Of a stretch of DNA of 64,000 nt, positions 23,438-35,219 are shown piece by piece (position 1 is the stretch's first letter; every line of letters begins with the position of its first letter). The stretch is taken from assembly GCF_029784155.1 (NCBI RefSeq), contig NC_073693.1:330340592-330404591 (forward strand), given 5' to 3'. A program made the translations under genes and the position numbers. This DNA is from Uranotaenia lowii. Lineage: Eukaryota; Arthropoda; Insecta; Diptera; Culicidae. The notes below the pieces were generated by a model. That model searched no databases. It was not told the origin of the DNA and worked only from the letters and a program-made list of their open reading frames with translations.

Positions 23438-24092
23438 CATTTTTATATATATTTTTTTTTCATTTTTATATATATTTTTATTTTTATATATTTTTTCATT
23501 TTTATATATTTTTTCATTTTTATATATGTTTTCACTTTAAAAATTTTTATTTTTTTGTTTTTGTTAAACTTTTAATTTCTTCTTCCATTCTTTAAAATTT
23601 CTTTTTCTTTTTTTTATTTCTTTTTCCTTTTTTTTATTTCTTTTTCAATTTTTTTTAAAATTTCTTTTTCTTTGTTTTGTCATTTTTTATTTTTTTTTCA
23701 TTTTTTAATTTTCCTGAAATTTTTTCAATTTTTTTAATTCTTTAATTGTTTTTCATTTCTTAATTATTTTTCATTTCTTTATTGCTTTTCATTTATTTGT
23801 TGTTTTTATTTGTTTATTTTTTTTACACTTTTTTTCTCCTTATTATTTATTCTCTTGATTCTTTTTTTTCTCTTTTGTTCTCATCATTGTTTTTTTATTT
23901 TTTTCTTTTTTTTTCTCTTCATTATTTTTTTTTCTCTTTTTATTTTTTCTATTTTTTTTATATATTTTTTAATTTTTTTAAGTTATTGTTATTATTTTTT
24001 GAGTATATAAAAAAAAATTAAATATTTTCTAATTATTTTTTCTATTTTATAATTTTTTAAATAATTTTTAATTTTCTTTCATTTGGTAGGTA
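23438..24092. repeat. T-rich low-complexity island, right part
   Basis: Continuation of the island at 18904-20066, interrupted by the RTE-like insertion. It opens with repeats of CATTTTTATATATTTTTT (about five units to 23530) and then becomes irregular T-rich sequence. No coding potential beyond Phe/Leu-rich strings. Confidence 0.75.
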
Positions 24093-24100
24093 TCTGTTAG

Positions 24101-25783
24101 CATGGCCGTAGGAACGGGGGGGGTTTTGGGGGTTAAACCCCCCCCATGAAGGTTCAGAAAAGCAAGCGAGGTATTCTACTCTACACTTAAAATTTTAAAT
24201 TCTTAATCAAATTTTGATCATTCAGTAAGGTTGTTCATGAGTAACAATCTTAACTCAGAAACAATGCCAAAACCTCTTAAACTAATCCTCGGTTCTGAAT
24301 TCTGCCTCAATTTTTCAAATTTTGTTTGCTTGTTAATAGCAATTTGTTTCTCTAAACTAAATTTTAAATAAGATTATACTCATTCCAGAGGTTAAAGTTT
24401 CATATTGTTAAAATCTTTATTGCACTATTTACATATTTCGGATTATGTATCCAGAATTTTTGATTTTTGGTTCGAATCACCATTGAAAATTGAAATCAAA
24501 AGCTGTTTGAAATCGATCAAATTTATGTTATATTTCAATCAAAAGAGGATACGTGATTTTTGAAACTCATATGCGTTTTCAATATTTGAATGATAACTTT
24601 CGAAATAAAAAAATCAAAGAAAATTAGAAACCATCTTAGTTTTTTTTTCAATCGAAGTTTATAAACTCAATTCTTCAAAATTCCATTTTAAAAATAATGA
24701 AAATAATTTCTTTTGCAAAATCCAAACATTATAAAGCTTCAAATTGGCGAATCAGAATTGAAAACTTGAATCAGATTAATTTTTTTTTTCTTAATTCGCA
24801 TTTAAATTTAAATTTGCAAGTCAAATGAAGATTATAATAAAAATAATAAATTCTGATTGAAACCCAAAACATCAGAAATAAAATGATAGGTTCATGGTTG
24901 AGAGTCCAAAACAAAAACCAACCAATTCTTGGCTTGTAATGGAAATGCTGATTTGGAATCAAAATTCAGGAATAGTTTTTTTTTTAATTTTTATTTCAGA
25001 AATCACATAGAAATTCGAAAACAACTCTGAAATTAAAATTCTGAGTTCAGGTATAAATTTCTAGAAAGAGATTTTGATTGTTAGTTTAATTTAAAAATAT
25101 CAAATTCTTCATCAAGTCATTTTGAATACATATTTCAGCTAAAAACTACAAATTTAATTTAAAATTTGAGTAAGTTTTGTCATTTGTTAAGAAAAATGCG
25201 ATTTTGCTGTTTCTTAAAACCATCCACAGAGTTATTATTGTGGAATTGATTTTTGATGAAAAAATTTGTCTGTTATCTTTCTACAAACAAATAGCAGGGA
25301 CATATTTTTGGGTATTGTTCAACATTGCAGTTGCAGTTTTTTTCAAAATCCAAATTTCAAACTCAAATCTAAAACTTGGAATGACTTAACAAGAAACAGA
25401 TAAGAACCACCAAATTTTAATCTTTTACTTTTGAAAATTTAATTTATTTTGCAAGGTTTCTTAAAAAAAACTTTCTCTTTGCTAAAATCAAATGAAAAGC
25501 TAGGTCCACGAGTGTTTTTGTGCCAATTCAAAGTTTTTTTTTAAAATAAAAGGTTCCTTAAATGAATACCTTACCTTACCATTTCAAACATTTAAGAATG
25601 TATTTTCAAAAGTTTCTACTTTAAACGATAATCGGTATATGTAAAGAACTTGAATTAAATAATCAAATAGTATAGGAAATTCTATTTTATTTTTATTATC
25701 CGTGCATTCATTAAGCAAAAATATCGTAGTAAAAAATTGGTCATGAAAACCCCCCCCATGAGTCGGTTCTTCCTACGGCCCTG
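24101..25783. mobile_element. Non-autonomous hAT-like element with C/G-run termini
   Basis: The ends are imperfect inverted repeats: CATGGCCGTAGGAA on the left and, complemented, CAGGGCCGTAGGAA on the right. They are flanked by an exact 8-bp duplication, TCTGTTAG, at 24093-24100 and 25784-25791. Runs of eight G and eight C follow each terminus. The ~1.6-kb AT-rich interior has no transposase. A diverged, left-truncated relative lies at 44756-46361. The 8-bp duplication and CAGGG-type terminus point to hAT. Confidence 0.85.
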
Positions 25784-25791
25784 TCTGTTAG

Positions 25792-26145
25792 GTTATTTTT
25801 TACACATATTCATATTATTTTTTCGGAGATATTAGGACTTTGATGGTTGGCTCGTTAGTATCCAGCACCAGTGGACATTTTTCAGCCAACTTTTTGTTTG
25901 TTTGTTGTTATAATAAAAGCGATTGTGGCAACAGAAAATCCAAAACTGGAATTATAATTATGCAGAGACCATACTTAAAGGATTATTTATGAACCAAAAT
26001 TCGCGTCTGGACTTTCGGCATTGAAAAATGTCAGATGTCATCGGTAAAGCTTGTTTAAACTTTATATTTCACATCACAATAATACACAGTGCGTCACAAA
26101 AAAGAAGAAAAGGATGTATGGTATTCAAATCGATAAAAAATATGC
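25792..26145. other. Short intergenic stretch 3' of IR gene 2
   Basis: Nothing recognisable apart from sequence that would be the 3' untranslated region of IR gene 2 on the minus strand. A TATAAA word (complement at about 26061) could act as a weak polyadenylation signal, but no canonical AATAAA is seen close to the stop. Confidence 0.35.
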
Positions 26146-27786
26146 TTAAAATCTGTAATTTCTTCTGTTTCTGAAGTAATCCCATTGCTGAGTTTTTCTG
26201 AACCAAACAATTTCGACAAGACAAACTACAAAACCAGCAAAATTTCCGTACAACAGCAGCAACCAAATGGAAATGAGCTCCCTAAATTTGAGCGTAATTT
26301 TGGCCCTGGTTTGTACCACAGGGAAGAACCCACCATCCCCAATCCATTCGATCCACCGGGTCCAAATGCCAGCTTCAAACATCTGATCGAAGGTTCTCTT
26401 GAAGATCCCGGCCAGCGGGTTTTGTTTGGCGACCGTCACAAATCCCAGATCAATTCCGAGAGGTTCCTCCAGTCCATACACAAACCGATCGCCCGATTCA
26501 GATAATAGGTTTGACGCGGTTTTTTCCACGTGCTTCATCGCCATACACTCGACTGATAGGGCACACGTATCACAGAGCTTTGGGGACTGAAGCTTTACCA
26601 GACGATCGGCCCACTCGGGGAATGTTGCTCTTAAACGATCATCGGTATACTGATCCTGATAGAATATTTGAAATTTGGACCGATTAAAATCGTCAATGGT
26701 CTTCAGATGTGGCTGGTATTCGGTAGCAAACATTAAGGCGACTAGTTTAACTAGATAAGATTCCGTTAGAAGAAACACGACTAGAACAAGGATAGCTATA
26801 ATGGGGCGTTCCGTTCGGGAAAAATGGTGCTCATTAACAGATCCACCAAAAAATACGCTCCACAAAATGTCATGTTGCCATTTTTCTCTGAATCTATGAT
26901 TAAGAATGATTATTAAAGTAAACACGATCACCAGCATTACCCACAATGATGTCGAGAAAGGATCCAATAAATATTTGAAGTATCCTCCTATACGACGCTC
27001 CGGTAAAACAAGACAGTAGGATGGGTACGTATGAAGTGCCAACGATGAGAAATGATCGCCTTCAAGTTTTGCGTACGCAATCATCGTTGCTGCCCTCTCC
27101 TTCAAATCATCACCATCCGATGAGCCGTCACTCAGAAATTCTTTCCACAAAACACTAATATTCATTCTTACACAAAATACCTCAGACAGATTTCAAAATG
27201 CCCCGATACATTTGTGATACGGAAAGAGCAGCGGAAACAATATGTGAGGTTGAATCGAAAACGTGGATCCTTCCAATATTTGTATTCGATCTTCCTTCAA
27301 GTGTGTCTCCAATTCTTCAAAAGACACCTGCTTCAAAGTAACGTTCGTTGAAGCATCAATCGAAACCGTAGTAGCGATTGTAATGCTCTGGAAAACAAAA
27401 AGGGCTGATCGATATAGTTGAAAACGATCAACGATTTTAGCATAGCGTTCCACATCAGCTGTCGTCAAGCCGAAAAACAGAAATTTCGCCTCCGTATTCC
27501 AGCAGCATCCTTCTAACAACAGCTGATTCAAATTTGTTTCGGTACTTGAATCCATCAAGATTACGTGGATGTTACAGCTCCGTTTAAGAAAATCGGTAAC
27601 TTTATAGTTGACGATAGAATGAGTGAATGAAGAAATGTGTGCCCAATTATCGATTTCCAGCTCTGAAGAATTAGACGAAAGGATGCAAATTTCATCAGAC
27701 AGAATTGAGTCAAACAGTTGGTGCATCGAAAATGACGTCGTTGGAGAAACAACCAAGAACGAAAAAACGAGAATTATTAATACCAT
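26146..27786 (-). pseudogene. Ionotropic receptor gene 2 with one in-frame TGA
   Basis: This is a paralogue of IR genes 1 and 3 (545 residues plus one internal stop). The N-terminal 197 codons carry a signal peptide and the start of the ligand-binding region, and end in KCIGAF. The next codon is TGA (27193-27195), where genes 1 and 3 have TGC and TGT (Cys). The same frame then continues without any other stop or frameshift for 348 codons: NLSEVFCVR, S1, first membrane segment (LWVMLVIVFTLIIILNHRF), pore (ILWSVFFGGSVNEH), second membrane segment (ESYLVKLVALMF), S2 (PHLKTIDDF, FDQMFEAGIW) and third membrane segment. The C-terminus is a little longer than in gene 1. A lone nonsense change in an otherwise preserved receptor means a very recent knockout, a segregating null allele, an assembly error, or functional stop read-through as reported for Ir75a of Drosophila sechellia. 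Confidence 0.85.
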
Positions 27787-28659
27787 GCCGAAAATACAAC
27801 GATTCAGATTTTCTAATTAACTAGTAAGTTACTTCTCAATAGAAGAGCGGAGAGTTCAAAATTTCACTAAAGGTAATCAAGCTTTGATGCAGTGGTCGGA
27901 AAATCGCTCAAGAAAAGCAACCAAGAATGGTTTCTAGCTAGAATGATGCTACCTCCGAGTGCTGTGATACGCACGTGGTAAAAGTACCCATTGAATATAT
28001 GTCGAAAATCAACACTAACTTGATACAAGAAGATATACCATGCCCCACCGGAGGCTACCGTTGCTATTCGTCACGTGGCTAATCGACGGTGATCGACATA
28101 CTTGGTGATACATTTTGAACGTCGCTCCCTCAATCATTCCCGAACGTCTATCCTCGCATCATTGTTGATAATGCTCGTTATTGATAGACGATCATTAATG
28201 TTTCAAAAGGAAAAATCTGAATAAATACCAGGACCACATGTTCAAAAAAGCTGTAGCACATGCTGGACAGTTCATTGCGGTTACCTAGTCATGATTTTGT
28301 CCTTCTAGGCAAAACGAAAAATTAAAAATCATCTGATAGCCTACATAGACCGCTCAGAACTGATACATATCAGTTATGATCCTAAAGGTTGAAAGTCGTT
28401 AGGGGAAGGAAATCAGCATCGAGACGCTCGTTGCTGATAGTCTGCGTCCTTTTTTACCTCATCATGTATCGCAAAAGTGTTTCAAATACAGAAGCCTCGT
28501 TGTCATGCATGATTGTTTGTATGATTTGGTTGAAGAAGGAAGATTTGACTGCTTTGATTTTTTGGTTCTGAATGTAGTCAAGCATGGCTCAGCGAAAATG
28601 ATTGATTTTCGGAAGCATGCTTTGATGTTTAAGTTTTATAACGGAAGAATGCATTAAAA
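27787..28659. other. Region between IR gene 2 and its shared upstream block
   Basis: About 870 bases separate the start of gene 2 from the conserved block at 28660, against about 120 bases in gene 1. The extra sequence has no recognised element or target duplication. It may be an old insertion that pushed the block away from the gene. No coding sequence is supported. Confidence 0.35.
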
Positions 28660-28755
28660 CGCATTAGCCCATTAGCAGGGAAATGTATCATTACTACGTA
28701 TCGGAATGAGCAATCAGCAGTGTCTTTCTATGATGGAAGCTTCCAATAAATCAAG
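28660..28755 (-). promoter_or_regulatory. Upstream block shared with IR gene 1
   Basis: Counterpart of 16295-16390. In + strand order it reads ATTAGCAGGGAAATGTATCA at 28671, CAATCAGCAGTG near 28711 and GGAAGCTT near 28735, with similar spacing in both genes. A weaker match (GTGATTATACCACATCTG, then ACAATTAACATCAG) lies about 150 bases upstream of gene 3. The functional meaning is inferred from conservation only. Confidence 0.45.
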
Positions 28756-31700
28756 GTTTGTGCTTCATAATTAAAAAAAAATACTGATGTCAAAGTTTTT
28801 TTCTAAATATCTTGTGATACTGATATTTTCTTAATTTGGTATAAATTTATTCGACATCGATTGAAACTTCCTCTTCATACCTCAAAATAGCTAACGTTTG
28901 AAGACATTCTGGAAAATGGAAAACTTGGGTCCTTCAGTTTTCTTTTCAACTTAATATCTGTTACATACAAAGCAGGATTAAGCCATCATCGGGGGGCCAG
29001 AGGCAATTTTTCTCGGAGCCCCTACGAATCTTTTCTTCAATACGCTAACTGATCAAAAATAAAAATTGTTAGAAGAGCTGTTAATTTTAAAAATCGGTTC
29101 GTAAATTATTTAATAACTTCTTCAGCAACTAAAATTTTGAAGTTTATAAAAAATCAAAGATAGGAAGTCGGGTTTGACGGACACTTTCAATATTTCGAAA
29201 ATTACTATGTTTGGCGCAAAACTTATGATGAGAATATGTTCGCCTTAGAACATCAACACTTTCGAGACTCTTTGTTTATTTACATCAAGCAAGTTCTCAT
29301 AATAGTAAACAAAACAAACAAAAACTTTGGAAATTCATTATTTGATGTAATTATCTCTCCTAAGGAAATAGTTCATATCTCGCCTCATTTTCGAAAATGT
29401 CTACCGTTTTCAAAGTTGGAGAGTTTATAAGGCTTCTCCTTAACCGTCTGGAGAAAAATCAGTGCATTTCGTTTGAAGGGCTTAAGCAACAAACGGTTTG
29501 AACAAAAAGTTGCTATGGCGGGTAAGACACCTTAAAGTCGGATTAAACGGACACAAACGTTTCTCCAGGTATTTCAAAATTTTCATCGGTTCGATCCTTC
29601 ATATATCGTCAAAAGATCTAGGTAAGAGCAATAGTCAGTCGAAAAGCACTCGGCATCTAAAAAAAAGCCAGAAAAACGGTAAAAACTGGATCCCTGGTAA
29701 AGACAACGCCTATAAAATACGGAATTCCGAAAACCTTACTGTTTCGCTCCTGGACATGAACCAATTGGTTCAATTTTGGTTTAAAAACGTTCTCTTAAAC
29801 TTAACTCACAAAAGTATGTACTTTTACAGCAATTTTTCAGGCATAATGTACCTTTTCTACACAGTGTCCGTTTTACCCCACCAATTTAGAAAAGTGTAAT
29901 TTGCAAGCATGTTTTAGATTGATAGAAAAACAGTATTGATAAAAGGATTTTACTAATTCCAATGGTTGATGCTATAGTAAAGAACCTAAACTGCCCATCT
30001 GTACGAAAACTTCGATGAAAAAAGCAATATCTGATTTTCTATTGCGATTCTACCTTAGGGTGTCCGTCGGAAGTCGGAAATTTCCCCTACTTAGATATTA
30101 AAATATTCTCATTTCATCTTTGATAGCTTGGTATACGCTTTATCGAAAGCAGGATCAATATTTCCATCATAACAATTGGGAAGTAACATAAGGATTTCAG
30201 ATTTAGAATCCAAATTTTGAAGAAAAAAAAACAAAATAAGTAAATTAAAATTCTATGCAAATACGGATACAAGAGTTCAAGAGTAAAATTCGAACCCTGA
30301 AATCAGATTTTATTCAGAACCCCAACCTAGTGTCTCAAATTAAAAAAATATCTTCAAATCAATATTTGAGAAACAAATTATAAATGCTTTTCGTATTCAA
30401 GCTTAAAAAAACAAAGTTACAATCAGAACCAAAGAAGGAATTACAAAATTATTTATAAACACAAAAAATCGCACTGCGCGGAAATGCGGATTACAATTTG
30501 AAGTTTTACGTCAAATATTGGAAACAGAAAAATGTGTCGAATAGTTATTACAAATTTGACAAAAAATAAATATGAAAACAAAAAAACAGAATGTAGTTTA
30601 GATATTCAAAACACATAACCAGTTATCATTGAACTTGAAAATGTCAATAAATTTGATCTCTTTTCGAATTGAAAACAATTTGAGAATTATCAATTGGAAA
30701 TTGGTATGCTGAATTCAGGAAATTTACTTCAGTAAGAAAAATTTTAGAATAAAAGTGTATCAGCATGAATAGTAGAAAACTCCAGTTGGAGAATTTTCAA
30801 TTATAATTTCTTATCTTAGATATATATTAAAATGAAAATTCAATGAAGAATCTCAGTATGGCCGAATGGACCAATTTAAGCAACTAAAGAATATGGTTTT
30901 ACTCATACTCATACTTACTGAATTTTACTCTAATTACATTTCAACAACACTTCGTCTTTATTCGTTCACAAAATTCAATCGATTTTAGGTCAGAATCTTC
31001 AAAATTAATCATTCATTCTGTTCATTTCCTCTTGTTTCGATTCAGCATAACGTGTTTTTCCTGATAAAAAATGAGCATCTGAAGAACTTTTGAACACATT
31101 TAATTCTTGGCCAGTGAATAATAATTCCCGTTTAAGAAAGATGTTAAGCTTAGTTTTCGAGATTTGATTTCAAAATTCACTGATTTCCGTGTATGAATTC
31201 ACATCACATCTTGAAAGGCAACATTTTATCAAGAAATCCATTATTTACACTCATTTCTTAATCTTGATTTTTAGGGGTTAATAAAATTAGTAGGATTCGT
31301 AGATTTGAGGTTCACACAAAATATTAAATTCTTACATTAATCAACGCAATTAAAGTTTATTTATGCAATGCCTGCACCGAGCTCATGAATTTCGATTTAA
31401 AAAAACATTCAACTTCAAAAAGTGATATAAGCCTTCCTCTTTTGTAGATTGTAAGCTTATATTCAAAGTAAATCTGCTTTTGTCTAAAACATGAAATAGA
31501 TAAGAAGAAATAAATATTTATAAAGAATGACGACTTCCTGCTTAACTTTCATGAGATTTCTAATAATATCACCTATCTGGAATCTCACCGATCGAGAAAG
31601 TGAAGCCAGAAGTCTCATTTCGGCTTATTAATCTCTAACAAGAAAAGGTCACCTCAAAAGCAGCAGAATAAATAATAATATGTTTAACATTTTTTCAACT

Positions 31701-31829
31701 GTTTTGCCTGATCGCCTGATTGCTGTTGGTGAAGTGAAGTGATTTGCAATTGCTTTTTTTTTCTTTCATCATTTGAACTGTAAAATTTTCAGAATAACAA
31801 GTTAAATTTTCAAAATGAATTGAAACAAC
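28756..31829. other. AT-rich intergenic stretch with scattered repeat fragments
   Basis: No gene is recognised. A motif of the form AGTCGG(A/G)TT(A/T)(A/G)ACGGACAC occurs at about 29166 and 29535. Related words in opposite sense (GTGTCCGTTTTACCCC near 29869, GTGTCCGTCGGAAGTCGG near 30060) suggest old transposon ends. GATTAAGCC with GGGGGGCCAGAGGC near 28977-29003 recalls a degraded hAT terminus. The open frame around 29498-29899 has no recognisable motif. From 30100 to 31800 the sequence is AT-rich with nothing identifiable. Confidence 0.4.
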
Positions 31830-32340
31830 GAACTTTTTTAATTTTTTTTTCATTTTTAGTTTTATGTTTTTTTTTAATTTTTTTAATTTTTTTTTATTTT
31901 TTTCGTATTTTATTTAATTTTTCTTTAAATTTTTTTAATTTTTTTTTTATTTTTTTTTATTTTTTTTTTAGTTTTTTTTATTTTTTTTTATTTTTTTTTA
32001 TTTTTTTTATTTTTTTTTTATTTTTTATTTCTTTTTTTAATTAATTTTTTATTTCTTTTTTTAATTCATTTTTTATTTCTTTTTTTAATTAATTTTTTAT
32101 TTCTTTTTTTAATTAATTTTTTATATTTTTTTAAAATTTTTATATTTTTTTTAATTTTTTTTATTTTTTTTTAAATAAAATTTTATTTTACTTTTTTTAT
32201 AAATAAAATTTAATTGTAACTTTTTTTTTATTTCATTTTATTGTTTTTTTTAATTTTATTTTTTCTATTTTTTTTTGTATTTTTTTATCTTTTATTTTAT
32301 TTATTTTATTTTTATTTTTATTTTTTTTTTTATTAACATT
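31830..32340. repeat. T-rich low-complexity island
   Basis: Runs of T with single A interruptions. Near 32035-32125 there is a short tandem array of about 31 bases (TTTTTTATTTCTTTTTTTAATTAA-type units). Phe-rich frames across it are compositional. Confidence 0.75.
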
Positions 32341-33969
32341 TTCAACATCTTTGTTAAACTTTTTGGAAGATTAAGTAAGTTTCTTTTCGTAATACATTGT
32401 AGCGAATTGATACTACGGTAACTTGGGTCATTTTGCTACAATGTTATTTATTGAGACTTCTCTCGTTAGAAACCAATAAAATAAAATTTTACTATTCTGA
32501 ATTTAAATTGAATTTCAGATTTTGGAAAATCATGAAGATATAGAGTTTTTTCAGGGAAAATTTTTTTTAGGGGAATTTTTAGGGAAGAGACACTTGCTGG
32601 AAGCAAGTAAAACATTGGATTTATTTTTTCCTGTTAATTGAAAATATCATGGTGGATATCCAATGGGATATCAGTAAGCTAATGATTTTTTGTGATTAGA
32701 ACATCCGTTTAGAATTCTGTAAAAATGCACATTCTTTAACTGCGCTGAATTAAGCTTAAATACAGTTATGTCAAGCTTGCTAGATTGCCTGGTTTTATAG
32801 GAAATTGCCCGAATATTTGGAATAAAACTTGGGAAAGTTTCGGCCCAGCCTGGTCGCACAGATTTTATCTAAAAACCCAGAATTTTCTCGGATATATTCA
32901 CTTTATGTATTTGCAAAAACCAACAAAAAACTAAAACTCAGCGACTCAAATTTTTAATTTTTGTGTCCTGAAACTGAATTTTTAAACAAGTTTTATTATA
33001 TTTATTTTTAACGGTATTTTGGGAGCCTGAAATACGTTTCAAAATCTGCTAAAGTGTTTCGATAAAAAAAATGTTCAAGGTATTTTTCTATATGATTTTT
33101 ATTGAACAATTCTTGGATTGTGCCCAAATATGCTTGGATATTGCCCAGGTTTTAGGTTAAAATTTTTGAAATCAAATGCCCGAATTTTGCCAGGTTTTAA
33201 GATAAAATCGCCCGAAAATTTGGCGAAACATTCTGGCAAGCTTTTTGTATTTAAGAAGTTGGAGCGTCCTGCTGGTTGACTCAAAGTTTGACAGAAAGAT
33301 AAACATTCACCTTTTACTTTTATGGCAAAATTTTATTGAAAATGTTTGGATGAGTTAAAGCAGATTATAGCTTCTTAAAAAAATCTAAACAAAAAAGTAG
33401 GTGGACTTATGCAGAAAAAAATGCAGAAAAATGAGATTTTATACATGAACATGTTATTTTGTAAACTGATTCTTTTTCTTAGAAAAATTCCACAGATTGA
33501 GAATTCTGCTGCCAGAAATTGGTGTAGCAAACCGATGTTTCTGCCCTCAGAAAAGGTACTTTGAAACATTTGTTACAAGAACTTTATGCAACAAAATAAG
33601 CTGCTAAACGTCCAGAAATGATAAAAAACGGCTAAGATTGATACTTCTGCAATCGAAAACAAAAATTAAGAGATGATAAAAAACAAATAAGATTGATACT
33701 TCTGCTATCGAAAACAAAAATGAAGAATCAAACTCTTTTCAACTCTCATCAATTCGAGATTATCCATTTCCTAGCCAAGGGTTGAATAAAAATTTAAAAA
33801 AAATTACGCTCGTTGCATCTCTCAACAACTTTTCCATTCCAATTTATTTTTAAAAGGAATCTTCTATTCAAATTCGATTGAAGAAGCAACTCTTATAGGA
33901 CAACCTAAGCTCTCTGAATATCAAGGTTCTGTGTATGATTTTCGTTCAATTCCTACTACATTATTGAAC
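32341..33969. other. Intergenic stretch without recognised genes
   Basis: AT-rich sequence. Around 32800-33250 phrases such as TTGCCCAGGTTTTAG and TGCCAGGTTTTAAG recur, which suggests a diverged interspersed repeat, but no termini are visible. A two-copy tandem repeat lies at 33616-33721. Confidence 0.35.
33616..33721. repeat. Two-copy tandem repeat, 55-bp period
   Basis: Bases 33616-33666 (ATGATAAAAAACGGCTAAGA onward to GAAAACAAAAAT) recur at 33671-33721 with few changes. Simple local duplication in non-coding DNA. Confidence 0.8.
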
Positions 33970-34340
33970 AATTTTGCAATTCATTTTATTTATTTTTTGT
34001 TTTAATGTTGCTTATTTTTGTTTCATTTTGGTATCTCCTTTCCGTTCATTTTTTGTCTCATTTTGTCTCTTCATGCTTGTTTTGACTCTATTTTGTTTTA
34101 TTTTAAAAAAAAGTTTCATTTGTGTTAGTTTTTTTCTATTCTCTCTCTATTTTGGATAATACTTCCAAATGTTTTCCGTATAATTTTATACTTTTTTTTA
34201 GATAATGTCCGCATCATTAATGTCTCATTTTCTGTATAATTTTTGTCCCTTTTTTGTTTTTTTTTAATATTTTCATTTTTGTTTTCCTTTTTAAACCATT
34301 TTTTTACTTCTACAACTCTTCTCGCCTTTGCAGAAAAACA
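33970..34340. repeat. Degenerate T-rich repeat with TTTTGTCTC words
   Basis: T-rich + strand sequence with recurring TCATTTTGTCTC-like words (for example near 34050-34070). The same kind of sequence returns at 35220-36900, directly before the AAAAATGAC satellite, whose complement is GTCATTTTT. It may be an older, decayed relative of that satellite. Confidence 0.5.
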
Positions 34341-35011
34341 TTATTTTAAAGATCTTTCAAAAGAAAACGTAGAGACTTCCCGGTGATAAAAATTGTTTCA
34401 TAATTTCCATGAAGTATTTATAACAAACAGATAATAGTTGAAATTTAAAAAGTTGCATTTAACGATTATAAATATGTATTTCTTAAACAAGCACTTTCTT
34501 ATCATTAAATTGACCCTTAAAACTTTTGTAGCATCGTTTTACTTACTCTACCGGATAGTAGATACCTCTTTGAGAAACAAACAACCGAACCAGTACCTGG
34601 AATGAGAAAAACGTAGAAATCATTAGCTGTGCAGTTCGTTAAAGGTTCAAAATAACAATTAATTAGTAAGAGAAAATGGTTAACAGACAAATGTAAGCAC
34701 AAGGGATGTTACAAGAGTCATTTTCTTTGTTGCTTTTTCGTTGTTTCCAGCAAGAGATGCAACAACATTTATGCAACTTTTCGGATCAGCAGCACTACCT
34801 AACCTAACCAAATCGCTGTTGCCACTACTGGAACAAAAACATATTTCCCCGAACATCAATCAGAATTGCACACTACCAGTTAGTTATTAGGTTTGCAGCA
34901 TTTGTAGTTTTGTTGTTAGTTTTTCGGTATCGGAACATCAACGAGGTGGAAAAAAACAAAAAAAAAACAACAACCACACCACAGCACCTTTCGCATAGAT
35001 TAAGGTTGAAT

Positions 35012-35035
35012 TCTTCGCTTCGCGCGAAGCGAAGA
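35012..35035. repeat. Perfect 24-bp GC-rich palindrome
   Basis: TCTTCGCTTCGC is followed at once by its exact complement, giving a loop-free 24-bp palindrome with five CpG steps in AT-rich surroundings. Adjacent sequence (34340-35220) is less repetitive than the islands on either side. The palindrome could be a dimeric protein-binding site or a chance hairpin; nothing in the sequence decides this. Confidence 0.6.
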
Positions 35036-35219
35036 TTTATGGGCCATCTAATACACATCGAAAATAATATATTTAACCGTTCGTGAATGGAAGAAAGAAA
35101 AAAAATGCGCCCCATCCATTGAGAAGACGCAATCAACCGTAAAAACATCGTGAGGCAGTCATGGTGTGTAAACTGGAATGGGTCTCCCACATCCACATTG
35201 AGTGAATAGATTGTTTTTT

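Noticed and set aside
27166..27192. Treating IR gene 2 as two separate genes (27193-27786 and 26146-27165)
   Set aside because: Both parts are in the same frame, separated only by one stop and nine sense codons that align with the sister genes, so they are one gene.
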